DNA of 59,918 nt from positions 1 through 59,918 of the forward strand of contig JALCNW010000021.1 of assembly GCA_022649305.1 (NCBI GenBank). The letters run 5' to 3'. Below the pieces are notes generated by a model that saw nothing but the letters and a program-made list of their open reading frames with translations, did no database searches and was not told the DNA's origin. Of the stretch, positions 8,701-15,503 are shown one piece after another. Source of the DNA: Enterobacter sp. (GTDB taxonomy: Bacteria; Pseudomonadota; Gammaproteobacteria; Enterobacterales; Enterobacteriaceae). Numbering within the stretch: position 1 is the stretch's first letter; every line of letters starts with the position of its first letter. A program made the translations under genes and the position numbers.

Positions 8701-8924
8701 GGATCGATGTTCTCCAGCAGGCCTTTCAGCGCAGCCTGCTGCTCTTTGATACCCTCGCTGCCCTGCTTCGCAGACTCAGCACCCGCGCGAAATACGCTGT
8801 TCAGGTCATCAGCCTTGCCGACGGCACCTGCCGCTGCCTCTCCGAGTTTATCCAGTTCATTGCTGGCTGTTTTCAGGTCGGATACATCAGCCCTCAGCGT
8901 AATCGAGGCGATCTGGTCTGTCAT
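5769..8924 (-). CDS. H: Tail length tape measure protein (gpH family)
   Basis: This 1051-residue protein is the longest gene in the tail module, as expected of the ruler that sets tail length. The N-terminal half is coiled coil with two internally similar units (GLLENIDPVNKALNRLDDQ and NLLGSIDPTIRAFNSLDEQ). Around residues 225-260 is the lambda-type TQLAGGQSPFLILLQQGGQI motif, then a hydrophobic segment near residue 330. The C-terminus ends LKPGGMIYNFSKGR. Lambda H has 853 residues, so a somewhat longer tail is expected. It lies after the G/T chaperone genes, overlapping T by 4 bp. Confidence 0.93.
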   Translation of the reverse strand: MTDQIASITLRADVSDLKTASNELDKLGEAAAGAVGKADDLNSVFRAGAESAKQGSEGIKEQQAALKGLLENIDPVNKALNRLDDQQSALRNFQTKGFLDTEDFQHYNKILDDTRLKLTDTGEAAARAQTELAATQAAEKQSASLKNLLGSIDPTIRAFNSLDEQHAQLVAHFEAGRINGSQFEHFNTILSQTRERLSGVADALPEALSRQEAAARRAGISVGQYSAALRTLPAQFTDIATQLAGGQSPFLILLQQGGQIKDSFGGLSPMLQALRDALFGFNEESRETSESAAGISDAAEGLNNTSEAAEKLGRAGGLLNTFNLAIAGTVGLLALLAGAAYSSSQQFDNVARSLILMGGAGFSSMQQLNDAAKAVADNAGASLAESVDTLVQLNDTGKYTADQMTKIAKSILAMGDAGLDTKAALADFSRLANDPIKALASLNQQYGFVDEAMMKHIITLEKTKGKTAAANEAITLFADTMEDRSNKIVEATDNIGQAWNGIKAFSSDIFGQIGVTVRAWGNQIIDIFELVKSSIKDLFLNITSLDAKFTSTIAGWADKIPGGGALANFLGMDVEAMKKAGAEADKEIEANKKRYNELWKRVTAPNAQANYEAEARGSNVKGDGGTSRESRDAVSKLAQDSAKKTKEAKATLDAGDRTLENYRAQARTLTETLETLRKTGETQVRYTEFSKQQSRFAELDEAAKTRAVTAQEKSLLSSREAILNAAKVVDQKNKEVEAQQKINGLAQQANKYVTQMSEKTEALRGSAGLSSRQSQRMMEEAQLRQGWLNGGGKLDDAGYEKELAALRNYYSEEDKLRGDWKSGAVAGWNEYLDAATNTYDAVKNVASSTLTGLSDMLTSLMTTGKASIKEFGKSMLKMIVEVTNRLMVAYAVQAAMGWISGGSGGGSTPGGAYANAAAGVTFNAKGGVYDSPGLSKYVNGVYDTPQHFTFQGASKFAKGGVFAEAGAEAIMPLTRDSAGRLGVRAQGGGGMAPIINTTVNVDAGGSVTTQTSSSGDAMGRALAEEMQNAALQVVQKQLKPGGMIYNFSKGR

Positions 8925-9232
8925 TTGCTCGTCTCCTTATGCATTACCTTGAGAGCCTCGCTTTCCATAATTTGAAGGTCAGCCATGCAGGCCGCCGCAT
9001 CCTCAACCCCGTGTAACTCGAACATCCAGGGGAGAACGTTGTAATCAAGGCCGGTCGCCCCGCTCGCGCCGACTCGCCACTGGGTCGCCAGGGAAGAGAA
9101 GATGGTGAAGGACCTCCACACCGAGGGCAGGATCCCCACCTCTTCCTCCACGTCCTCAGGCATCAAACCAAAAGCGCTCAGCTCCGCGAGAGTCGGCCCC
9201 GGCGTATACAACGCTGCGGCGACCTGCCTCAG
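8921..9232 (-). CDS. T: T extension of the G-T tail assembly chaperone, reached by -1 frameshift
   Basis: This frame has no good start codon (only a TTG at 9211) and no ribosome site. It joins the end of G in the -1 frame: after slippage at 9232-9238 decoding continues LRQVAAALYTPGPTLAEL. The segment resembles the DUF1799-type C-terminal part of GT chaperones. In lambda the GT fusion binds the tape measure through G and the tail-tube protein through T. It overlaps the H start by 4 bp. Confidence 0.82.
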   Translation of the reverse strand: MRQVAAALYTPGPTLAELSAFGLMPEDVEEEVGILPSVWRSFTIFSSLATQWRVGASGATGLDYNVLPWMFELHGVEDAAACMADLQIMESEALKVMHKETSK

Positions 9233-9567
9233 TTTTTTTCGCGGATCCCCATCAGCTCTTTGGTGTAGGCCAGGCCGATGCTGTCGAACGCGCGTGGATA
9301 GTTTCGCAGAAGGACAATAACGTTTTCGCGGGTGAACTCATCCGGCAGCGCCCAGCCTTCGACGATTTCCATGAGGTAGTCGGCCTGGGGCTCGATGGCA
9401 GCCTTTTTACCTTCGGCGGCCTTTTGCAGCTTTTCGTCCATGGAGCGCAGCTCTTCCAGCGTCTTATGGCGGAAAGTAAACGTCAGCTTGCCGTCTTCGG
9501 CGCCAGCACGTGGGATGCTGGCGGTCACGGAAAACGTAGGGTTTGGGATCAGGGAAAATTTGGTCAT
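9229..9567 (-). CDS. G: Tail assembly chaperone G
   Basis: This 112-residue protein is a G-type chaperone (MTKFSLIPNPTFSVTASIP start, acidic C-terminal half with NVIVLLRNYPRAF). GAGG lies 7 nt before the ATG. It ends REKN-stop at a run of seven A, where the ribosome can shift to produce GT. Lambda makes G in large excess over GT, and both are absent from the mature tail. It is preceded by a terminator that isolates it from an upstream insert. Confidence 0.85.
   Translation of the reverse strand: MTKFSLIPNPTFSVTASIPRAGAEDGKLTFTFRHKTLEELRSMDEKLQKAAEGKKAAIEPQADYLMEIVEGWALPDEFTRENVIVLLRNYPRAFDSIGLAYTKELMGIREKN
9232..9238 (-). other. Programmed -1 ribosomal frameshift site (A AAA AAC)
   Basis: On the minus strand the zero frame reads GAA AAA AAC TGA. 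The heptamer A-AAA-AAC fits the X-XXY-YYZ slippery pattern, and the G stop codon follows at once. The -1 frame is open into T for about 100 codons. Confidence 0.8.
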
Positions 9568-9580
9568 TTCGGTTCCTCAG

Positions 9581-9606
9581 AAAAAGCGAAACCCGCCGTA
9601 GCGGGT
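9581..9606 (-). terminator. Intrinsic terminator upstream of G
   Basis: A 6-bp stem (ACCCGC / GCGGGT) is followed by TTCGCTTTTT on the minus strand, just after the gene at 9633-10481. Confidence 0.6.
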
Positions 9607-9632
9607 CTTTAATTTGTGGTGGAGGATATTTA

Positions 9633-10481
9633 TCAGCGATGCAACATTCTGTGAATGGCACCGCCCGGCCTGAGCGCATTAGCAATGGAATCATCCACAG
9701 CCTGGTTAATGCTTTTCGTAATAGCAGTCTGAGCAGAAGCCAGATCCGCCATCATCGCTTCATGTCTGGCGAGTGATGCTTTCGCCGCTTCAATAATGGC
9801 GTTAGCCACCTGCTGAATTTTCTCCTGGGTGGTGGGTTCACCGCTGGCACTGGCACCATCCGTCACTTTGAAACGGTCAGCCATGAACACCACCGACTGC
9901 TGCACGTAGCCAGTTGGTTTCTCAACGAACTGACCGCTGTAACGAGCGGCGGCAATAAAAGCGTCACGCATCTCATTAGTCAGGCTGACCTTTGTCGATA
10001 CATTGGTGATGCGCAACGGTACACCTCCAAACGGTTCCATCAGGCGTAGATCAGACTTGGGGAATGCCCATTTAGCACTTATACTGCCGTCTTTTATGGC
10101 GTCATCATTGATGAACGGCTTGTCGCTGGGGATGTTGAACGCATCGCTGTTACGGATCTCTTCGTCCAGCGCCTCTACAATTTCTCCGACATCGACAGAA
10201 GAAACCCCTTCGATCCAGTCACTGGCTCGCCAATCTCTTGCTGAGCCATCCTGCCCAACTGGAAGCGGACGCAGGCGCAGCTGCAATCGCTCACCTGCTT
10301 TGAGACCGGAAATAAGGTAGTTGATAGCAGGCCAATGGATGATTTCTTTCACAAGTCGGCCATCTTCATGAAGGTATTGCAGCTCCAGCCACAAGCAGCT
10401 AACCGGCCATTTCCATTCGACGTTCACACCAAAAGGTTTGGGAGTGGTTTTTACATAAGGGACGATTGAAGGTTCTGACAT
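9633..10481 (-). CDS. J-like fibronectin-domain tail protein inserted between V and G
   Basis: The start is MSEPSIVPYVKTTPKPFG at 10481 with AAGG upstream; the product has 282 residues. The N-terminal segment (TTPKPFGVNVEWKWP, then YLISGLKAGERLQLRLRPL and WIEGVSSVDVGEIVEAL) resembles the fibronectin-III/DUF1983-type part of lambda J proteins. The middle is unlike J; the C-terminal third is helical. It ends ALRPGGAIHRMLHR, similar to the tape-measure end LKPGGMIYNFSKGR. Lambda has no gene at this position, and a terminator follows. An accessory tail-fibre or decoration role is inferred. Confidence 0.6.
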   Translation of the reverse strand: MSEPSIVPYVKTTPKPFGVNVEWKWPVSCLWLELQYLHEDGRLVKEIIHWPAINYLISGLKAGERLQLRLRPLPVGQDGSARDWRASDWIEGVSSVDVGEIVEALDEEIRNSDAFNIPSDKPFINDDAIKDGSISAKWAFPKSDLRLMEPFGGVPLRITNVSTKVSLTNEMRDAFIAAARYSGQFVEKPTGYVQQSVVFMADRFKVTDGASASGEPTTQEKIQQVANAIIEAAKASLARHEAMMADLASAQTAITKSINQAVDDSIANALRPGGAIHRMLHR

Positions 10482-10500
10482 TTTAATTTTCCTTTTAGAC

Positions 10501-10554
10501 GTGAGCCTGTCGCACAGCAAAGCCGCCGAAAGTAATCGGTTTGCCCAGGCTCAC
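10501..10554. repeat. Inverted repeat in the leader of the J-like insert gene
   Basis: A 9-bp perfect inverted repeat (GTGAGCCTG at 10501-10509, CAGGCTCAC at 10546-10554) encloses 36 nt, in the 121-bp gap before the J-like gene. It lacks a T run, so it is not an obvious terminator. A leader RNA structure is possible. Confidence 0.5.
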
Positions 10555-10602
10555 AGCTGAAAGACTTTCTTTGATGTGCGCGTGCGATGCGCAGATGTGT
10601 TA

Positions 10603-10938
10603 TTACCAGGAAGCTTCGTATGCGATGTTCGTCAGCTCATCTGACAGTTCGCTGATGGAGTAAGCGATAGCCATCTTCTGTTCCCTGCTGAACGACGGCC
10701 AAAGTTGACGCAAAGATTCAGTGAGTTGATGTTGCCAGTGTCCATCACCGCTTAGATCTTCCCATCCATCAGGCAGGAGACAGAGCCCACGACCGTAAAG
10801 CTCCTCTTCCGGGGTAAGGGGTGGTCGAGCGGCTGCCGTATTTACTGGGCCATCACCCCAATTGCCGATAACTATTTTCCCGCCACCAGCCATATTGACT
10901 GTCATCCCAACCTCACTGATCTCAATTGTTCCGCTCAT
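10603..10938 (-). CDS. Hypothetical phage protein next to the major tail gene
   Basis: This 111-residue acidic protein has a beta-rich start (GTIEISEVGMTVNMAGGGKIVIGNW) and a helical second half rich in Trp and Glu. GGAG precedes the ATG, which follows the V-gene terminator directly. No family is recognised. It lies with the J-like gene between V and G where lambda has nothing, so it may belong to the same inserted unit. Confidence 0.6.
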   Translation of the reverse strand: MSGTIEISEVGMTVNMAGGGKIVIGNWGDGPVNTAAARPPLTPEEELYGRGLCLLPDGWEDLSGDGHWQHQLTESLRQLWPSFSREQKMAIAYSISELSDELTNIAYEASW

Positions 10939-10948
10939 GGGTTACTCC

Positions 10949-10972
10949 AAAAAAAAGCCCGGCGTACCGGGC
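10949..10972 (-). terminator. Intrinsic terminator after major tail gene V
   Basis: A 6-bp GC stem (GCCCGG / CCGGGC) with a 4-nt loop is followed by eight T on the minus strand, within 10 bp of the V stop. Confidence 0.8.
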
Positions 10973-10980
10973 CCGAGTGG

Positions 10981-11913
10981 TTAGCTGACAGTGACGGTAC
11001 ATGCCGCTGAGGTTAGGGTCTTGCCTGCGGCATCGGTGACTTCGCAGGTGTACGAACCGGCATCACCAGACGCAACCGACTGGATATTGAATGTTGATGC
11101 AGTTTTACCCGGGATGGCGGTGCTGCCCTTCTTCCACACGTAGGTGTACGGCGCGGAGCCACCCTGCATAACCACTGCCAGATCCAACGCTGCACCACTG
11201 GCAACAGTTTTGGTTGCTGGCAAGTCAGTAAGGAACGCCAGCGGCGTAGCGGATGCATCAACGATAGGGTAAATCTGCATATCTGATTCGAAGTTCATAC
11301 GCGCTTCGTTGCTCTCAACGGCGTTGATTTCGGTACGCGGCACGCGCTGGAATGACACTTTAGCGGAGTAATAACGATCGGCTTTGCCGCGCGGGTTGTG
11401 GAACCAGACCGCTGTAGTATCACTAGAGTCGTCCAGATCAATCAGACGTTTGTAGATAGCTAACTGCGGGTCATGCGCGAAGGTGTAGACCTGCACCACG
11501 GCATTTTTGAACGTTGGGATGGTACGGGCCTTATCATCTTCCAGGAACTGGATAGAGATAGTCTGCTGGTCACCGCCTTCGGTAGAGAGCGTCATCACCT
11601 GTGGCATGGTGATCCACGAATCAATCTTGCGCAGCGTGCCAGCGCCAGTGCCTGCCGGGAATTTAGCGGTGTTGGTGGTATCGAAAGCTTCCAGCACGAT
11701 TTTTGTACCGGTGACTGACTTAACGCGCACGACCATGTTGTCGAGCTTCAACCAGCCAGAGTTAACCTGGACAACATCGCCCGCGAGGATGCCAGCAGCC
11801 GAGGCAACGGTCAGTTCGCATTCCGTGGCATTGGATGCTGCAGTGAAAATAATCGGCGCAAGATAGGCCTTGGCCACGTTTACACGCGACCCATTAGGGA
11901 TTGCGAATGCCAT
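10981..11913 (-). CDS. V: Major tail tube protein V with C-terminal Ig-like domain
   Basis: This 310-residue protein has a tail-tube domain of about 220 residues (QVMTLSTEGGDQQTISIQFL, YSAKVSFQRVPRTEINAVES), then an Ig-like domain at about 228-310. The Ig signature includes the YTYVWKKGSTAIPG strand and DAGSYTCEVTDAAG with the conserved Tyr-x-Cys. Lambda V also carries a surface Ig-like domain that is dispensable for the tube. It lies between terminators, downstream of U, and is the most abundant tail component. Confidence 0.9.
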   Translation of the reverse strand: MAFAIPNGSRVNVAKAYLAPIIFTAASNATECELTVASAAGILAGDVVQVNSGWLKLDNMVVRVKSVTGTKIVLEAFDTTNTAKFPAGTGAGTLRKIDSWITMPQVMTLSTEGGDQQTISIQFLEDDKARTIPTFKNAVVQVYTFAHDPQLAIYKRLIDLDDSSDTTAVWFHNPRGKADRYYSAKVSFQRVPRTEINAVESNEARMNFESDMQIYPIVDASATPLAFLTDLPATKTVASGAALDLAVVMQGGSAPYTYVWKKGSTAIPGKTASTFNIQSVASGDAGSYTCEVTDAAGKTLTSAACTVTVS

Positions 11914-11937
11914 TGCATTCTCCTGAATTGAGGTATG

Positions 11938-11959
11938 AAAAACCCGCCGAGTGGCGGGT
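11938..11959 (-). terminator. Intrinsic terminator between U and V
   Basis: A 7-bp stem (ACCCGCC / GGCGGGT) with a 4-nt loop is followed by five T on the minus strand, directly after the U stop codon. Confidence 0.7.
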
Positions 11960-12375
11960 CAGTAATCAGCGCGGTACTGCATGCTGATGGGGTGCGTGAT
12001 ATCAATGCTGCCCTGAATTGGCTGCCTAATTTGCGGCGGCCCGTTGATGAAAACGGTCAGGTCACCATCTACTAGCGGCAGGCCTTCCTGGAATGCATCG
12101 GCAATAGACTTTGCCAGCCCTCTGGCCTGAGACACGCCACTACCGGCAGGGATAATGATGTTAAGTTGTAGGATGCCCTGATAAGTACGCATATGGCCTT
12201 CCAAATCCTGTCCGACTGTTTGAGCCGGCAGAACGTAAACGCGCCCGTATGGTGAACTGTCCGGGGGAGTGAACGCGATGTTCGGCCAGGCCACCGGCAG
12301 CCCGAGCGAGGAGCAGATAACCGCGATACGACCTTCCAGCAAGTCAGCGATCCGCATTGACTGGTCACCGGCCAT
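11959..12375 (-). CDS. U: Tail terminator protein (gpU-like)
   Basis: This 138-residue protein fits the gpU / DUF4128 style: a LLEGRIAVICSSLGLPVAWPNIAF opening and LQLNIIIPAGSGVSQARGLAKSIADAF in the middle. It caps the finished tail tube and joins it to the head. The first Met overlaps the preceding gene by 11 bp; Met7 (12357) is an alternative start. Confidence 0.78.
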   Translation of the reverse strand: MAGDQSMRIADLLEGRIAVICSSLGLPVAWPNIAFTPPDSSPYGRVYVLPAQTVGQDLEGHMRTYQGILQLNIIIPAGSGVSQARGLAKSIADAFQEGLPLVDGDLTVFINGPPQIRQPIQGSIDITHPISMQYRADY

Positions 12376-12964
12376 TGCGCACCTCGCTCATTGCCTCACG
12401 TAACAGCTGCGCGGCGTCCAGCGCTGTGATGCCCACCATGCCACCGGGGGCCTGCCAGGAGTGCCCGTTCTCCAGCGCTGGCGCGTACGGCAGGTTATTG
12501 GTGAAGTAAATCGAATTGACCTGTCCGACCCTGAACACCTCAAGCACCCCCAATCCACGAGAGTTCGAACCCTGCCCGGAGGCGTCTGGCGTGTCGTTAG
12601 ATTCAGTCGGCTGACTATCAAATCCCACGTACCAGTTATTTTTGAAACGCCCGCCAACATACCCATCCGGCTTTTTGACGTCCATTGAGTCGTTAACACG
12701 CAGACCGCGTTTAAGCCGCCCACCCTTCGTCAGGTTTGCAGGGTCATTACGCAGCGCTGCGTTGTGGTCTCGTACCGCATCGTTATACGCAGATGCCGTC
12801 TGGTTGACCTGCCAGAGATCGGGATTACCAATCGGTGACATTTCCACCAGCCGACCGAGTATTTTGATACCCGTCCGGCGCACTACCTCGTCCATCTCCT
12901 GCTTCGAACCGTCAACGAACAGCTGAATGGCAGCCAAGAACGGCTGATTAACAGAACCGGTCAT
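12365..12964 (-). CDS. Tail completion / head-tail joining protein (gpZ / HK97 gp10-like)
   Basis: This 199-residue protein includes ILGRLVEMSPIGNPDLW, GGRLKRGLRV, FKNNWYVGF and IYFTNNLPYAPALENGHSWQAPGGMV. The last is the typical HK97-gp10-like end, where the Glu-x-Gly-His/Trp segment is conserved. It sits in the expected place between the neck protein and the tail terminator. Confidence 0.8.
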   Translation of the reverse strand: MTGSVNQPFLAAIQLFVDGSKQEMDEVVRRTGIKILGRLVEMSPIGNPDLWQVNQTASAYNDAVRDHNAALRNDPANLTKGGRLKRGLRVNDSMDVKKPDGYVGGRFKNNWYVGFDSQPTESNDTPDASGQGSNSRGLGVLEVFRVGQVNSIYFTNNLPYAPALENGHSWQAPGGMVGITALDAAQLLREAMSEVRNGR

Positions 12965-12966
12965 AG

Positions 12967-13320
12967 TTACGCCCTCAACTGGATGTTATAGGAGATAAGC
13001 ACATCGGCAGGCTTAATCGGATTCGGCTGCACAACGCGCCATTTTTTGCCGTCGATTTCAATGCGGTCATCGATACGTACTTCAGTTTCAAACGTAGCCG
13101 CCAGCTTCTTATCGCCGGTGGTGATCAGAGAGCCATCAATTTCTCGGGAGGAGTATTGGGTAATAACTCCGGTGACGGTCGCAGTGATTGCCGGAGTTGT
13201 GACCTCTTTGCCGAACTGGTCACGGACTGTGCTGCCGCCGCGGGTAAGCTGGTATGCCTTCCCGTTCTCGGTCAGTAGCCGGGTCGCGGTGTTTCGCATG
13301 CGTCGGTAGTCGATTGGCAT
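12967..13320 (-). CDS. Head-tail joining (neck) protein
   Basis: This 117-residue, mostly beta protein contains TVTGVITQYSSREIDGSLITTGDKK and ends DRIEIDGKKWRVVQPNPIKPADVLISYNI, the style of HK97 gp9 / lambda FII-type stopper proteins. It is placed between the gp6-like adaptor and the gp10-like protein, with 1-2 bp gaps on either side. The call rests on position plus the conserved end. Confidence 0.7.
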   Translation of the reverse strand: MPIDYRRMRNTATRLLTENGKAYQLTRGGSTVRDQFGKEVTTPAITATVTGVITQYSSREIDGSLITTGDKKLAATFETEVRIDDRIEIDGKKWRVVQPNPIKPADVLISYNIQLRA

Positions 13321-13321
13321 A

Positions 13322-13807
13322 TCAGCCTCCCCTTTCGATGCGAATCTGATTGCCGCCCACTACCAGACCACGCAGCGAGGAAAAGAACCAGGGGAATGAC
13401 GGCGTGGCCTTTTTCGTGCCGGGTTCGTACTGGACAGTGACAGCCCCCTCGACGCGCTCCATCGTCACGGCGCTACCACCAGCAACCGAAGGCGTGAGGT
13501 CAATCTCCTGCGATTCGATAGCCAGGCGGCATTGCGCATCGACCAGGCGTTGCGGGATGGAGTCATCCGGCAGGTCAACACCATCGAAGCGCACGCCAGA
13601 ACGGGGCCATGACAGCGGCTGTGAAACATCGCTGCGCTGCCCGCGCCATTGCTGTCCTTCCAGATAGTCCATCGCCTGCATCAGCATCTGACCGCACTCG
13701 CCATCATCGGAGAGTACGGTATACCCGCGCCCCGCAGCGAACGCGCGCAGATCACCAACGCTGGCATAGCTGTTGAAGTCAGACGAATGGGGATCGGCAT
13801 TAATCAT
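13322..13807 (-). CDS. Head-tail adaptor (gp6-like / DnaT-like domain protein)
   Basis: This 161-residue protein contains SYASVGDLRAFAAGRGY, QAMDYLEGQQWRGQRSDVSQPLSWPRSGV and IPQRLVDAQCRLAIES. These match the phage connector family often labelled DnaT-like ssDNA-binding; in this neighbourhood it is a portal-attached adaptor. An acidic upstream gene and the neck gene flank it closely. Confidence 0.75.
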   Translation of the reverse strand: MINADPHSSDFNSYASVGDLRAFAAGRGYTVLSDDGECGQMLMQAMDYLEGQQWRGQRSDVSQPLSWPRSGVRFDGVDLPDDSIPQRLVDAQCRLAIESQEIDLTPSVAGGSAVTMERVEGAVTVQYEPGTKKATPSFPWFFSSLRGLVVGGNQIRIERGG

Positions 13808-13820
13808 CTCAGAGCTCCTC

Positions 13821-14132
13821 TCAGGCTTCGAAAAGCTTCTGCTTTAACGCATATCCCATCAACGCCCACAACTCGCTTTCGGCGTTCTCAATAGCAATTT
13901 TCTCGCCAATTTCAGCGTTGTCGTTAGCGGAGGAAACTGAGCACGACGGATTCCCTGTTACTGCGAATCCGTTTTGAGTGGTGATGACCGCCCAGCGAAG
14001 CACCTGCCCGGTGACGGATACGTGCTTCACGATCTCGGCATGCTTAATATTCGCCTTCAACTCGCCCAGCGTAACGCGCGGCGCGTTCAAGCCTTTGGCC
14101 TGAATTTCCTGCTCAATATCTTTATCGCTCAC
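13821..14132 (-). CDS. Gp49-family phage protein
   Basis: This 103-residue protein has the segments APRVTLGELKANIKHAEIVKH and LRWAVITTQNGFAVTGNPSCSVSSAN, typical of the phage Gp49/66 family found after capsid genes. The role is unknown. It starts 3 bp after a 57-residue gene and is followed by the adaptor, so it belongs to the head-completion block. Confidence 0.75.
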   Translation of the reverse strand: MSDKDIEQEIQAKGLNAPRVTLGELKANIKHAEIVKHVSVTGQVLRWAVITTQNGFAVTGNPSCSVSSANDNAEIGEKIAIENAESELWALMGYALKQKLFEA

Positions 14133-14134
14133 AG

Positions 14135-14308
14135 TTACTCCTCCAGTCGCCAGTCCAGCGCCAGCCAGTTATCGATTTCGTCAGGGTGAACCTCAGCACT
14201 CAGCGGGCCACCAGGAAACTCTGGGATATCACGCACCATCTCTACCAGGTCACCCGCATTCTTCTCAGCCTCGCGCTGTGCGCGCTGCTCTTTGGTTAAT
14301 CCGACCAT
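14135..14308 (-). CDS. Small acidic protein downstream of the coat gene
   Basis: A 57-codon frame starts at 14308 (MVGLTKEQRAQREAEKNAGD) with AGGAGG 5 nt upstream and stops at 14135. It has a charged N-terminal helix and an acidic Trp-containing end. The position after the coat-gene terminator and the strong ribosome site support it; it was too short for most gene calls. Function unknown. Confidence 0.65.
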   Translation of the reverse strand: MVGLTKEQRAQREAEKNAGDLVEMVRDIPEFPGGPLSAEVHPDEIDNWLALDWRLEE

Positions 14309-14318
14309 TGGGCCTCCT

Positions 14319-14342
14319 GAAAAACAAAGGGGCCGAAGCCCC
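14319..14342 (-). terminator. Intrinsic terminator after the major coat gene
   Basis: A 5-bp GC stem (GGGGC / GCCCC) closes a TTCG tetraloop and is followed by TTTGTTTTT on the minus strand, 5 bp after the coat stop. Confidence 0.75.
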
Positions 14343-14347
14343 AGTAG

Positions 14348-15487
14348 TTAACCCATGATGATGGCGGAATGACGCGGCGCCACAGCGGCCACGCCCCATG
14401 CCAGACCGACCTCGTAACGAACCTGGCGGTACTGACGGTACAGAGCGACCTGGAAGGTGATGCCGGATACCGGGTCGGTCACATTCATGACGTCATCAGC
14501 AGTATCGCCACCTTCAGGCATCGCCGGGGTACGGCTGGCCAGCAGGAAAGCATTGCGGTCGAATGCCATGTTTGGTGTGAATTCGCTCACAACGGTAATA
14601 GCTGTCAGGTCTGCCAGATCCTGGCGCAGTCCCGGTGCTGCGATAGTGATGCTTGAGGCCGTAGAGGCCACAACCAGATACTGGTTAAAGTCGCCATCGA
14701 ACTTAACCGCAGTGCCTGCTGCGATACCACCGGTACCTGTGGAGATAGCGATGATGATATCGCCTTCCTGCTTCGCGCCGTTGACCGTATAGCCCGCCGC
14801 CGTACTTTTCGCTGTGCGCTTGATGCTGAAGGATTCGTGGAGGTTGAAGCCCATGATGCGACCGATAACACCTTCACGCAGCAACTGGTCGGTTCCCGCT
14901 TCGTTCGCTTTGAAGAGGACAGCCTGTTTACCACGGATGGATGCCATCGCTTCGCCACCAAGCACCATACGCAAATCGGTAGTCGGTGCACCGTTATCGG
15001 TCAGGATTTGACGCGCCAACGCAGCATCAGTCAGATCGTCTTTGATGCTGAACGGGGTATTCTTCGGCGCGCCAACAGCGCGGGAGGAGTTGAGGTACAG
15101 CGCAGCGATGTCTGCATCCACTTCGTTCGCCAGCGCTCGGAAAGCCTGCTTGAACTGGTCAGCCAGGATGGTGTTGTAGGTACCAGCCGGGCCCAAAGCC
15201 AATTGCTCTTCACCATTCCATTTGACCGGGGCCATCTTGGATTTGGTGATTTTGACATCCACACCACCGATGGTCTGGTCGCCAGAATTAGGTGCTGACG
15301 GACCAGGGACAATATCTTCAGTGGTGGCTGCAGGTGCGACTGGCGCACGTACAGTCTGGTCTTTTGCAGCAGCATCCGCTTTCGCGTCACGCGCCACCGC
15401 AGGAATAAAACCAGTTTGCTCGCGGGACACTACGCCCAGCGCGGTATAGATGGTCGGGATCAGACCAGTAAGGGTATTGCCTGCCAT
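14348..15487 (-). CDS. Major capsid (coat) protein, P22-like
   Basis: This 379-residue protein resembles the P22 coat family (HK97 fold with an inserted I-domain). Visible are a conserved FKQAFRALANEVDADIAALYL helix, and the insertion GDIIIAISTGTGGIAAGTAVKFDG with YLVVASTASSITIAAPG. The C-terminal AFDRNAFLLASRTPAMPEG is the spine region. It follows the scaffold gene and is bounded by a terminator. A P22-like coat with a lambda-like long tail shows modular exchange. Confidence 0.85.
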   Translation of the reverse strand: MAGNTLTGLIPTIYTALGVVSREQTGFIPAVARDAKADAAAKDQTVRAPVAPAATTEDIVPGPSAPNSGDQTIGGVDVKITKSKMAPVKWNGEEQLALGPAGTYNTILADQFKQAFRALANEVDADIAALYLNSSRAVGAPKNTPFSIKDDLTDAALARQILTDNGAPTTDLRMVLGGEAMASIRGKQAVLFKANEAGTDQLLREGVIGRIMGFNLHESFSIKRTAKSTAAGYTVNGAKQEGDIIIAISTGTGGIAAGTAVKFDGDFNQYLVVASTASSITIAAPGLRQDLADLTAITVVSEFTPNMAFDRNAFLLASRTPAMPEGGDTADDVMNVTDPVSGITFQVALYRQYRQVRYEVGLAWGVAAVAPRHSAIIMG

Positions 15488-15503
15488 TTATGGCTCCTTT
15501 CGA

